From Lysobacteraceae bacterium (lineage in GTDB: Bacteria; Pseudomonadota; Gammaproteobacteria; Xanthomonadales; Xanthomonadaceae), in contig JANINR010000146.1 of the NCBI GenBank assembly GCA_024508915.1, positions 1 through 64,000 on the forward strand: DNA of 64,000 nt. Reading direction: 5' to 3'. The number at the start of each line of letters is the position of its first letter. Position 1 is the stretch's first letter. Made by a program: the position numbers and the translations under genes. Positions 12,671 through 20,931 of the stretch are shown here, piece by piece. Below the pieces are notes generated by a model. That model was not told where the DNA came from. It ran no database searches and was given only the letters and a program-made list of their open reading frames with translations.

Positions 12671-14083
12671 ATGAGCACAGAAGCGAACCAAGCCAGCGAT
12701 GCCGCCAAGATACTGGTGCGGAAAATTTATGGCTTTTCCAGAAACCTAGAAGACCTCCGAGATTTCGTCGAGGTGACTTCTGAACTATTTGCAAAGAAAT
12801 ACCATGAGGACGTCACTAAAAATCCCGAGGCTTTCATCCAGCATCTCATTAACAGCTCTAAAGAGATTCCTGGCGCATTTGATCCCGTGTTTGAACCTGA
12901 CATGGAGCAAAAAATCCTCGACAAATTTCCTGAAAAATTTGAATTTGTTGAGGTAGAAAAAGCCGGGGGCACAAAAGTTCGCCAACTCCAGTCGAAACCA
13001 GGTCAGACCATCGACGTTTCTGTGGCTGCTCAACTTATAGAGAAGTCAATCAAACGGAAGCATAGCCTGCGCCGAAACGCGCTAATCTCTTTGATTAGCG
13101 CAAGCGAATGGTTTGCTGCTCAAGTATTGCATTTCTTCTTCGACAAATACCCATCCGCTGCAGGGCTAGATGACCGCACCCTGACCTATGAGGCGCTCTT
13201 GAAGTTTGGCTCGATAGAAGACGCCCGCAATTGGCTAGTGGGCAACAAAATCGAGGACATTTTACGAGGCAGCTTCACGGACTGGGTCGCGTTCTTCAAA
13301 GAGCGACTGCATATCGACAAAGAACTCTTTGACGATCACATTCCGTATTGCCAGGAAGCTTGCCTACGTCGAAACCTACTGGTTCACAACGGCGGCGTCG
13401 TAAATTCCGTTTACTTAAAAAAACTACCTGCAGAGATCAAAGACATTCCAGAAGAAGGTAGTCATGTCGCTGTAGAAGACGATTACTACGAGGACAGGCT
13501 TAATCGCTTCGAAGTGTTCTTTATTGTGTTCGCGCTTGAAATTTGGAAGAAAATTGAAAAGCGAGAAGAACTTCGGCTTGATATAGGAGTGCAATTGAGT
13601 TTCGATGCACTTTCACGAGATCGTTGGCTGGTAGCACGAGGCATTAGCAAATACGTGCTCTCTCAGTCGGATGCATCCGAGCAACAAAATCTCAATGCCC
13701 GCGTCAACTATTGGCAATCCTTCAAATGGGCTGGTGATTTTGAAAAGGTGCAAAAAGAAGTTGAAAAATGGGACGTGTCTGCGAAGGGGGTGATTTATCA
13801 AGCAGCAAAGGACATCCTTCTAGATCAAGAAGAGGCGGCCATACAAAAACTCGGCACGCTCGTATCTATTGGCGCTCTTCCGTCATCCAACATCAAGGGC
13901 TGGCCATTATTTAGGTCGCTAAGAGAAAAGAACCGCCTTGACGGATTACTGAGTTCTGCAGAACAGGCGGAGGCAGCCGCTATTGCCGGCGTCGTAAGTG
14001 ACCCAACACCGAAGGTTGCCGTAGCGACTAAAGCGGAACCCTACTTGAGTCCTTCCGCAGCCCCCGACGCATCCCGAGGGTAA
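12671..14083 (+). CDS. HEPN-like domain protein, candidate RNase / defence cargo
   Basis: A 470-residue soluble, mostly helical protein that I do not recognise as a named family. It contains the HEPN signature R-x4-6-H as RRNLLVH (R234 to H239) followed by NGG, preceded by long helices (SLISASEWFAAQVLHFF at about 140-156) and followed by another at about 276-300. HEPN domains of this kind are metal-independent RNases in toxin and antiphage systems. The C-terminal 170 residues look like helical repeats (TPR-like). The gene is AT-richer than the host and uses codons such as AAA, ATT and GAA freely, a sign of recent transfer. The ribosome site GGGGGAG ends 3 bp before the ATG. Its 3' end overlaps the convergent membrane gene by 43 bp. 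Confidence 0.62.
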   Translation: MSTEANQASDAAKILVRKIYGFSRNLEDLRDFVEVTSELFAKKYHEDVTKNPEAFIQHLINSSKEIPGAFDPVFEPDMEQKILDKFPEKFEFVEVEKAGGTKVRQLQSKPGQTIDVSVAAQLIEKSIKRKHSLRRNALISLISASEWFAAQVLHFFFDKYPSAAGLDDRTLTYEALLKFGSIEDARNWLVGNKIEDILRGSFTDWVAFFKERLHIDKELFDDHIPYCQEACLRRNLLVHNGGVVNSVYLKKLPAEIKDIPEEGSHVAVEDDYYEDRLNRFEVFFIVFALEIWKKIEKREELRLDIGVQLSFDALSRDRWLVARGISKYVLSQSDASEQQNLNARVNYWQSFKWAGDFEKVQKEVEKWDVSAKGVIYQAAKDILLDQEEAAIQKLGTLVSIGALPSSNIKGWPLFRSLREKNRLDGLLSSAEQAEAAAIAGVVSDPTPKVAVATKAEPYLSPSAAPDASRG

Positions 14084-14760
14084 TGCTCGTCGATTCTTTC
14101 CAAAATTGGCTCCGCTCCGCGCGCTCTGTCGAGAACCCGGATAGCCTGCGTCCACTGCCCGTTTACTCGTCGAAAGCGAATTAACTGAGTAACTAGTCCG
14201 TTACGAGCAGAAAAAAATACATTGAAGTCCTTCTTTTCCCCAGCCCCTAGATCCATTGACATCAACATTACTGCTTGGCCAGGAGCCATGTCCCCAATCG
14301 TAAGGACCCGATCTGCTTTTAACGGGTCATTCGTTTTGTGAAATAGGTCCAAGTCGACGATTCTGGCATGGACGTTATATAGAGGGTATTTTCCTTCGTG
14401 TACGGCAGCCCAGCTTGATTTTCCACCCTCGTGAGCCCCTATAGAGAAGTAGCAATAGCTGTCTCCGCCGGTTGCATAACTAGTAAGTTCAAGCGCGGTT
14501 TGGGTTAGCTGACCAATAAGCCCTTCCAAGCGCGTTTCAAGCGAACTCAAGCCGCTTTGTACGCTCTCTTGTTTCTTAATCCGAAAGACCTGGCCGGTCA
14601 TCCAACTGACAAGAAAAAAGGCCGGCCCTAGAACATTGACGGCCGCCCTTACCGTAAAGGGCTTGTGCCAAAGCGAGTACGCAGTCCAAGCACCGGCAAT
14701 CGCTAACGGCAACCAAAATTCCCGGACGACTTGTCTCAGAACCTTCGCAGTTCGCGCCAT
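14041..14760 (-). CDS. two-helix membrane protein of the element, unknown function
   Basis: A 239-residue protein with two N-terminal transmembrane helices (about residues 13-32, WLPLAIAGAWTAYSLW, and 41-57, VLGPAFFLVSWMTG). A short coiled coil follows (QSGLSSLETRLEGLIGQL), then a beta-rich soluble domain of about 150 residues. The ribosome site AAGGAG six bases before the ATG supports the start. It is convergent with the HEPN-like gene and shares 43 bp of coding sequence with it, so they are opposed rather than in one operon. I do not recognise the family. A membrane sensor or effector for the neighbour is possible but is inference. Confidence 0.65.
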   Translation of the reverse strand: MARTAKVLRQVVREFWLPLAIAGAWTAYSLWHKPFTVRAAVNVLGPAFFLVSWMTGQVFRIKKQESVQSGLSSLETRLEGLIGQLTQTALELTSYATGGDSYCYFSIGAHEGGKSSWAAVHEGKYPLYNVHARIVDLDLFHKTNDPLKADRVLTIGDMAPGQAVMLMSMDLGAGEKKDFNVFFSARNGLVTQLIRFRRVNGQWTQAIRVLDRARGAEPILERIDEHYPRDASGAAEGLK

Positions 14761-14876
14761 TTATGCTCCTTGGACCGTCGCTGGATATCCGTGAGGTACG
14801 GTATAGGTCAGGCCCGATATGTGGCAAGCGCCGTAAGCGGCTGATTATAAAAGAACTTTTATACTAAGCCTGTGCC

Positions 14877-14922
14877 TTGAAAATCCCCGTGTCGGGGGTT
14901 CGACTCCCTCCCCGGCCACCAT
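14877..14922 (+). repeat. attR: 46-bp copy of the tRNA-Phe 3' end
   Basis: An exact copy of 9730-9775: the second half of tRNA-Phe without its 5' half, so it is not a functional tRNA. It marks the right end of the element and lies 86 bp before the next host gene. Confidence 0.93.
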
Positions 14923-15008
14923 TTCTGGTGGCGCGGCCTCGCCGCATTCACGTCGCCGCGAAGCCCGCATCCCCAGCATCGACGCATCTCCCCCGAGGTG
15001 CCGATCCG

Positions 15009-16079
15009 ATGCATGCAGCCCCCACCGCCTTCTTCCTCGCGCTTGCGCTGGCGGCGTTGCCGTCGCGCGCGGACGCGCAGCAGCAGCCTGCGTCCGGCAC
15101 GTTCGCGAACGTGCGCGGCGCCGTCGACACCGTCGCCGCCAGCGACGGGGCGCAGGCGCCCCCGGGCGCGAAGGCGCAGGACGGCGATGCATGGTCTCCG
15201 GCGCAGTCGCTCCCCGCGTCCGCCGCGGACGCCGAGGTCGCCCGCGACGGCGTGCTTCGCGCGCAGGTGCTGCTCGACCGGGCGCACTTCGGGCCCGGCC
15301 AGATCGACGGCGCCAGCGGCAGCAACACGCGCCGCGCGATCGCCGCGTTCCAGCGCGCGCACGACATCGCCGGCGACGGCGGCCTCGACGAGGCGACCTG
15401 GCGCGCGCTCGCCGCCGACGATGCGCCCGCGCTCGTCGACTACACGATCACCGAGGCGGACGTTGCCGGCCCGTATGCGCCGGTGCCGGCCGACATGATG
15501 GAAAAGTCCAAGCTCGAGCGGCTGGGCTACGCGTCGCTCGACGAGATGCTCGGCGAGCGCTTCCACGCGAGCCCCGGGCTCCTGCACAAGCTCAACCCAG
15601 GCAAGGCCTTCGAAGCCGGCACGACGATCGCCGTGCCGAACGTGCACGGCGCCGCGCCGCTGCAGAAGGCCGCGCGCGTGGTGGTGGATGCGTCGGACGC
15701 GAGCGTGTCGCTCGTCGACGCCGACGGCAAGGCATACGCGCGCTATCCGGCGACGTCGGGCAGCAGCCACGATCCGCTGCCGGTCGGCAAGTGGAAGATC
15801 CAGGGCGTCGCGCGCAATCCGGAGTTCCACTACAACCCGGACCTGTTCTGGGACGCGGACGCATCGCACTCGAAGGCGAAGATCGCGCCCGGGCCGAACA
15901 ATCCGGTCGGCGTCGTCTGGCTGGACCTGTCGAAGCCCCACTACGGCATCCACGGCACGCCCGAGCCGGCGACGATCGGCAAGACGCAATCGCACGGCTG
16001 CATCCGCCTGACCAACTGGGACGCGCAAGCGGTGGCCGGCGCCGTCGCCGCGGGCACGCCCGCGCTGCTGCAGGACTGA
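15009..16079 (+). CDS. L,D-transpeptidase with peptidoglycan-binding domain
   Basis: A 356-residue exported enzyme that makes 3-3 cross-links or attaches proteins to peptidoglycan in the periplasm. It has a signal peptide (residues 1-23, ending SRADA), a PG_binding_1 domain (about 76-135, [15 protein letters not shown] to DEATWRAL) and a C-terminal YkuD catalytic domain (about 215-354). The latter has HG in [10 protein letters not shown] and the catalytic Cys331 in SHGCIRL. The ATG at 15009 is chosen because the signal peptide follows at once; the frame is open back into attR. It is paired with the M23 endopeptidase 4 bp downstream. Confidence 0.93.
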   Translation: MHAAPTAFFLALALAALPSRADAQQQPASGTFANVRGAVDTVAASDGAQAPPGAKAQDGDAWSPAQSLPASAADAEVARDGVLRAQVLLDRAHFGPGQIDGASGSNTRRAIAAFQRAHDIAGDGGLDEATWRALAADDAPALVDYTITEADVAGPYAPVPADMMEKSKLERLGYASLDEMLGERFHASPGLLHKLNPGKAFEAGTTIAVPNVHGAAPLQKAARVVVDASDASVSLVDADGKAYARYPATSGSSHDPLPVGKWKIQGVARNPEFHYNPDLFWDADASHSKAKIAPGPNNPVGVVWLDLSKPHYGIHGTPEPATIGKTQSHGCIRLTNWDAQAVAGAVAAGTPALLQD

Positions 16080-16083
16080 CGCG

Positions 16084-16800
16084 ATGAAGGGCCTCCTGCT
16101 GTTCCTGGCCGGGCTGCTGGTCGGCGCGAACGTCGTGTACTTCGCGATGCGCGGACCCGCCACGCCGGCGCCGACGACCTTGCCCGCGGATGCGCCGGCG
16201 TCCGCCGGAACAGCCGCGCAGGCCACGCGCAGCGACGCGGCGCCCGCATCCACCGCGGCCACGCCGATGCCTGCAGCGACGCCGGCGCCGACCGGGGCGT
16301 CCACGAGCGCCGCGCCGCCGCCGGCTCCCGCGCCGAACGCGACCGCGGCGCCCGGCACCGCGTTGCTGCTGCCCGTGCGCGGCATCCTGCCGACGCAACT
16401 GCACGACACCTTCGCCGAATCGCGCGGCGGCGGCACGCGCCCGCACGAAGCGCTGGACATCATGGCGGCGCGCGGCACGCCGGTGCTGGCCGCCGTCGAC
16501 GGCACCGTCGAGAAGCTGTTCGAAAGCGTCGCCGGCGGCCTGACGATCTACGAGTTCGATCGCGCGCGCGAACGCGCCTACTACTACGCGCACCTGGACC
16601 GCTACGCCGACGGCCTCGCGGAAGGCCAGTCGCTGCGGCGCGGCGACGTCATCGGCTACGTCGGCAGCACCGGCAATGCGGCCGAGGACGCCCCGCACCT
16701 GCATTTCGCGATCTTCGTGCTGGGGCCCGAGAAGCACTGGTGGCAAGGCACGGCGATCGATCCCTATCCGTTGCTGGCGCCCGCAGCCGCCCCGCGCTGA
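16084..16800 (+). CDS. M23 family metallopeptidase
   Basis: A 238-residue envelope endopeptidase. One N-terminal membrane or signal helix (residues 3-21) is followed by a long Ala/Pro/Thr linker (24-93) and an LytM/M23 domain. The zinc ligands are H121 and D125 in RPHEALDI, and the HxH pair H205/H207 in PHLHF. The family cuts peptide cross-links of peptidoglycan. It starts 4 bp after the L,D-transpeptidase, so a cross-link-forming and a cross-link-cutting enzyme are made together. Confidence 0.93.
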   Translation: MKGLLLFLAGLLVGANVVYFAMRGPATPAPTTLPADAPASAGTAAQATRSDAAPASTAATPMPAATPAPTGASTSAAPPPAPAPNATAAPGTALLLPVRGILPTQLHDTFAESRGGGTRPHEALDIMAARGTPVLAAVDGTVEKLFESVAGGLTIYEFDRARERAYYYAHLDRYADGLAEGQSLRRGDVIGYVGSTGNAAEDAPHLHFAIFVLGPEKHWWQGTAIDPYPLLAPAAAPR

Positions 16801-16876
16801 CGCGCCGCAGGCGCGCGCGGCGGGGCCACCCTACGCCGGTGTATGCTCGATGCAGGCCACTTCGGAACGCTCCGGC

Positions 16877-17353
16877 ATGAACCTCCTGCGCGCCTCCCTC
16901 CCGCTCCTCGCCGCCGCGCTGCTGGGCGCCTGCGCGAGCGGTCCGCCGCGCCGGGTGTCGGAGCCGTCGGCCAGCGTGCAGCAGCTGACCGTGCGCGCCG
17001 ACGGCAGCTGGCTCGTCGCCCTGCGCATCAACAACTACAGCAACGTCCCGATGCGCTTCGATCGCGTCGACCTCGCGCTTGCCTTCGACGGCCAGCCCGC
17101 GGCGACGCTGCGCGCGACGCCGGCGCTCCCGATCGGCCCCGAATCCGCCGACGTCGCCGAGATCGAAGTGGCCGCCCCGCCCGCCGGCGCGCGGCTCGCG
17201 CTCGCGGATGCGCTCGCCGCCGGGCACCGCATCGGCTACCACCTCGAAGGCTCGATCGAAGCCGTACCCGACGGCAGCGGAGTCCGCCGCTACGACTTCA
17301 AGCGCGACAACGCGCTGAGCCCGGTGCCGGGCCTGCCCGGAGTGCTGCGCTGA
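16877..17353 (+). CDS. LEA type 2 (Lea14-like) lipoprotein
   Basis: A 158-residue outer-envelope lipoprotein with a short signal and lipobox (LLGAC, Cys18). The mature domain has the water-stress/WHy pattern: a beta sandwich with ALRINNYSNVPMRFDRVDLAL typical of LEA_2 proteins. The molecular role in bacteria is unclear. I start at MNLLRASL (16877); an ATG at 16850 in frame adds nine residues without a better signal. The stop overlaps the next start as TGATG, so it is translationally coupled to the acyl-CoA dehydrogenase gene. Confidence 0.82.
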   Translation: MNLLRASLPLLAAALLGACASGPPRRVSEPSASVQQLTVRADGSWLVALRINNYSNVPMRFDRVDLALAFDGQPAATLRATPALPIGPESADVAEIEVAAPPAGARLALADALAAGHRIGYHLEGSIEAVPDGSGVRRYDFKRDNALSPVPGLPGVLR

Positions 17354-19155
17354 TGGCCGCGTCGTATCGCGCGCCGCTGGACGACATGCGCTTCGTCCTG
17401 CACGACCTGCTGGGCGACGAGGCACTGTTCGCCCGGCTCGGCCTGGCCGACGCCAACCGCGAGCTCGTCGACGCGGTGCTGGAGGAAGGCGCGCGCTTCA
17501 CCGAGTCCGTGCTCGCGCCGCTCAACGCGGTCGGCGACACCCATGGCTGCACGCTCGACCAGGCGACCGGCGCGGTGACGACGCCACCGGGCTTCGCCGA
17601 CGCCTACGCGCAGTTCGTCGCCGGCGGCTGGTCCGGGCTGGCGGCACCGGCGCAGTGGGGCGGACAGGGCCTGCCGCACACGGTCGACGTCGCGATCAAG
17701 GAGATGATCGACGCCGCCAACCTCGCCTGGGGCAACTTCCCGCTGCTTTCGCACGGCGCCGTCGATGCGTTGCTGCGCCATGGCGAGGACTGGCAGCGCG
17801 AGGCGTTCCTGCGCCCGATCGTCGAGGGGCGCTGGACCGGCACGATGTGCCTCACGGAACCGCATTGCGGCAGCGACCTCGGCCTGCTGCGCACGCGCGC
17901 CGAACCGCAGCCCGACGGCAGCCATGCGATCACCGGCACCAAGATCTTCATCACCGCCGGCGAGCACGACTTCACCGACAACATCGTGCACCTCGTGCTC
18001 GCGCGGTTGCCCGACGCGCCCGCCGGCAGCCGCGGCATCTCGCTGTTCGCGGTACCGAAGCACCGCGTCGGCCGCGACGGCGCGATGGGCGCGCGCAACG
18101 CGCTGCACTGCTCCGCGCTGGAGCACAAGATGGGCATCCACGGCTCGGCGACCTGCGTCATGAACTTCGACGGCGCGCAGGGCTGGCTGGTCGGCGCGCC
18201 CAACAAGGGCCTCATGGCGATGTTCACCATGATGAACTCCGCGCGCCTCGCGGTGGGCCTGCAAGGCCTGGGCCTCTCGGAACGCGCGCTGCAGAACGCG
18301 ACGCGCTATGCGCACGAGCGGCTGCAGGGCCGCGCGCCGGACGGTGCGCGCCTGCCCGACAAGCCGGCGGATCCGATCGTCGTGCACCCCGACGTGCGCC
18401 GCATGCTGCTCACCCAGCGCGCGCTCATCGAAGGCGGTCGCGCCCTCGCCTACCACGCCGCGTCGCTGGTCGACGTGGTCGAGCACGCGGCGGACGCCGG
18501 CGAGCGCGAGCGCGCGGACGCGCTGCTCGGCTTCCTGATCCCGATCGCGAAGGCCTGCCTCACCGAATGGGGCGTGGAATGCACGTACCACGCGCTGCAG
18601 TGCTTCGGCGGCCACGGCTACATCGCCGAGCACGGCATGGAACAGCTCGCGCGCGATGCGCGCATCACCACGCTGTACGAAGGCACCACCGGCATCCAGG
18701 CGATGGACCTGGTGGGCCGCAAGCTGCTGCAGCTGCGTGGCGCCGGCCTGCAGGCGTTCCTGGCGATGGTGGCCGGGTTCTGCGACGCCCAGGCCGAGGG
18801 CTCGCCGGCCGCGGAGTTCGTGCCGGCGCTGCGCGCGGTCGCGGCCGAGTGGGCCGCGCTGTCGCAGGGCATCGGCGAACGGGCCGGCGCCGACCCCGCC
18901 GAGGCCGGCGCCGCCGCCTACGACTACCTCATGTACTCCGGATACGCCGCGCTGGCGTACTGGTGGGCGCGCAGCGTCGCCGCCGCGGCCGCGCGGCCCG
19001 GCGCCGAGGGCGCGGGCCTGCTGTCCGCGAAGCGCGACACCGCCCGCTTCTTCTTCGCGCGGGTGCTGCCGCGCACCCGCGCCCACCGCGCCGCCATCGA
19101 GTCCGGCGCGGCAACGCTGCCCGAACTTCCCACGACGCCCGGGCCTGCGGTATAA
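17353..19155 (+). CDS. acyl-CoA dehydrogenase with C-terminal extension
   Basis: A 600-residue flavoenzyme of fatty-acid beta-oxidation that forms the 2,3-enoyl-CoA. It belongs to the long form with an extra N-terminal helix bundle and a C-terminal acyl-CoA-dehydrogenase-like tail (about 465-590). FAD and substrate motifs are visible: MCLTEPHCGSDLG, GTKIFITAGEHD, and the Glu-bearing LYEGTTGIQAMDL near residues 442-454. GGHGYIAEHGMEQ precedes it. The length (about 600) fits the family. Chain-length preference cannot be told. Confidence 0.92.
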   Translation: MAASYRAPLDDMRFVLHDLLGDEALFARLGLADANRELVDAVLEEGARFTESVLAPLNAVGDTHGCTLDQATGAVTTPPGFADAYAQFVAGGWSGLAAPAQWGGQGLPHTVDVAIKEMIDAANLAWGNFPLLSHGAVDALLRHGEDWQREAFLRPIVEGRWTGTMCLTEPHCGSDLGLLRTRAEPQPDGSHAITGTKIFITAGEHDFTDNIVHLVLARLPDAPAGSRGISLFAVPKHRVGRDGAMGARNALHCSALEHKMGIHGSATCVMNFDGAQGWLVGAPNKGLMAMFTMMNSARLAVGLQGLGLSERALQNATRYAHERLQGRAPDGARLPDKPADPIVVHPDVRRMLLTQRALIEGGRALAYHAASLVDVVEHAADAGERERADALLGFLIPIAKACLTEWGVECTYHALQCFGGHGYIAEHGMEQLARDARITTLYEGTTGIQAMDLVGRKLLQLRGAGLQAFLAMVAGFCDAQAEGSPAAEFVPALRAVAAEWAALSQGIGERAGADPAEAGAAAYDYLMYSGYAALAYWWARSVAAAAARPGAEGAGLLSAKRDTARFFFARVLPRTRAHRAAIESGAATLPELPTTPGPAV

Positions 19156-19168
19156 GCTGGATCCCTGT

Positions 19169-19783
19169 ATGGAGCCGGACACAGCAGCGACCATCGGCAC
19201 GCTCCCGCGCCTCGACGCGGTGAGGCTGCTTTCGCTGGACGCGCACGGGCGGGTCCTGGACTGGATGAGCTGGCAGGACGCCGCCTGCCTCTACGTCCGC
19301 GGCGCCGTCGCCTGGACCCTCGGCGATCCCTGCCTCCTCGTGCACGGCGGCACCCGACGCGACACCGGCCGCCAGAGCCTGCTCGAGCTGCATCCCATCA
19401 TCGCCGCGCGCAGCCACGCCCGTGCGCACGCCCTCGACCCGACGCCCGCGCTGACCAACGTCGCGCTGTTCGCCCGCGACCAGCACCTGTGCCTCTACTG
19501 CGGCCGCGAGTTCGGCCGCCAGCAGCTCACCCGCGACCACGTCCAGCCGCTCTCGCGCGGCGGCCGCGACACCTGGGAAAACGTGGTCGCCGCGTGCTTC
19601 CACTGCAACTCGCGCAAGGGCGGCCGCAACCCGCAGCAGGCCGGCATGCCGCTGCTGGCGGTGCCGTACCGCCCGAGCTGGGTGGAACACCTGATCCTCT
19701 CCAACCGCAACATCCTGGCCGACCAGATGGCGTTCCTGAAGCACCACCTGCCCAAGCGGGGACCGCGCTTCGGGGCGCATTGA
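19169..19783 (+). CDS. HNH endonuclease
   Basis: A 204-residue HNH nuclease. The ββα-metal core is bracketed by two zinc-binding CxxC pairs, C108/C111 (CLYC) and C143/C146 (CFHC). The active-site Asp-His pair is D123-H124 in TRDHVQPL, and N138 and N147 complete the HNH set. It is the stand-alone chromosomal type common in Proteobacteria, possibly in repair; it has no partner methylase here. The start ATG at 19169 is followed by the conserved region; the open frame upstream is a shadow of the dehydrogenase gene. Confidence 0.88.
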   Translation: MEPDTAATIGTLPRLDAVRLLSLDAHGRVLDWMSWQDAACLYVRGAVAWTLGDPCLLVHGGTRRDTGRQSLLELHPIIAARSHARAHALDPTPALTNVALFARDQHLCLYCGREFGRQQLTRDHVQPLSRGGRDTWENVVAACFHCNSRKGGRNPQQAGMPLLAVPYRPSWVEHLILSNRNILADQMAFLKHHLPKRGPRFGAH

Positions 19784-19817
19784 CGGCTACACTCGGCCCC
19801 TACCCAACAGGATCGCG

Positions 19818-20870
19818 ATGATGTCTTCGACCCTCGGCATGACCGGCATGGATCCGGCCACCGAAAGCGCCCTCCGCGGCGCCTTCGAACAGGCCAACGC
19901 ACGCCTCCAGGGACGCTGGCGGCTGGTGCCCGAGGCCGAGGCCGACTACGTCGCCGTGGACATGGACAGCATGTACGGCCCGATGAGCTGGCTGCGCCTG
20001 CACGCCGCGGGCAAGCAGGTGATCGGCGTGACCTCCGCGAAGCGCAGCCAGACCGACTTCCACCTGGCGCGCCCGTTCGACGCGGGCAACGTCGCGGAAC
20101 TGCTGCAGTCGATCGACGGCGGCGCGGCCCCCGTCGCGGCGCCCGCGGGCATGTCGCCGGCGCCGGTCCCGCAGGACGAACTCCCCGAGGAGCATCGCCA
20201 GCGCGCCGACGAGGAATCGCGCGCGCCCGGCGTGGTCCCCGGCCACCCCGGTTCGGCCGACGCCGGCAGCCTCGCCCCGGCCACCGTCGCCCCGCCGGCG
20301 CCGCCGCGCGAGCGCCGGCTCGGCGACTGGCTCTCGCCGGGCGCGCTCTCGAAGCGCGTGCGGTACGCGCGCGACGGCGGCCCCGACCTGTTCATCGACC
20401 CGGTGGCGCGTGAGTATTTCGGCCCTGCCGCGCTCAAGCCGCTCGCCGGCTATTTCGACGGCCCGCTCGAGGAAGAGGACTTCCTGCCGGTCGACGCGGC
20501 CGCCTGGAGCAGCGGCGTCGCAGCGCTCGGCCCCGGCCAGCCGCTGTCGCGCCTGCAGTGGTTCGGCGGCCTGCTCGCCGGCGGCGGCTCGATGCTGCCG
20601 GGCTTCGACGCCGCGGGTCGCTACAAGCTCAGCAAGTGGCCGCAGACCGAGCGCGAGTATCCCAAGCACTTCCGCATCGCCACCGCGATGATGAAGGGGC
20701 CCGCCACGCTCGACGAAGTGGCCGCCGCGAGCGGCGTGCCGCTGGCGGAAGTCGTGGACTTCGTGAACGCGAGCCTGGCCACCGGTTACGCCGAGTTCGT
20801 CCCCGAGGTCGCGCCGGAGCCCAACGAGCCGGCGAAGGCCGGCGGCCTGTTCGGGCGACGCAAGAAGTAG
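19818..20870 (+). CDS. conserved hypothetical protein upstream of dxs
   Basis: A 350-residue cytoplasmic protein I cannot name. Residues 1-95 form a compact alpha/beta domain (WRLVPEAEADYVAVDMDSMYG). A low-complexity Pro/Ala linker follows (about 98-165), then a C-terminal region. Its last part, PKHFRIATAMMKGPATLDEV to FVNASLATGYAEF (about 277-325), looks like a winged-helix fold. The bipartite layout suggests a sensor plus DNA- or partner-binding module, but this is inference. It ends 62 bp before dxs on the same strand. Confidence 0.75.
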   Translation: MMSSTLGMTGMDPATESALRGAFEQANARLQGRWRLVPEAEADYVAVDMDSMYGPMSWLRLHAAGKQVIGVTSAKRSQTDFHLARPFDAGNVAELLQSIDGGAAPVAAPAGMSPAPVPQDELPEEHRQRADEESRAPGVVPGHPGSADAGSLAPATVAPPAPPRERRLGDWLSPGALSKRVRYARDGGPDLFIDPVAREYFGPAALKPLAGYFDGPLEEEDFLPVDAAAWSSGVAALGPGQPLSRLQWFGGLLAGGGSMLPGFDAAGRYKLSKWPQTEREYPKHFRIATAMMKGPATLDEVAAASGVPLAEVVDFVNASLATGYAEFVPEVAPEPNEPAKAGGLFGRRKK

Positions 20871-20931
20871 CCGGGCGCATCGCCCGCCGGGTCGAGGCCG
20901 GCCGCCTCACGGCTGGCGGTAGAATGGCGGG

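Larger units (their letters stand above)
9730..14922. mobile_element. 5.2-kb integrative element in tRNA-Phe
   Basis: The element is bounded by an exact 46-bp repeat, with similarity continuing about 9 bp further (TTCTGGTGG) past one indel. It holds a tyrosine integrase next to the intact tRNA, an HTH protein, a Rep_trans-like initiator, and two cargo genes visibly richer in A and T than the roughly 70 % GC host. There are no structural phage genes and no conjugation genes, so it is a small satellite-type or Rep-bearing integrative element rather than a prophage or full ICE. Confidence 0.9.

Noticed and set aside
14877..14922. A second tRNA-Phe gene
   Set aside because: Only the 3' half of the tRNA is present; it is the attR repeat.
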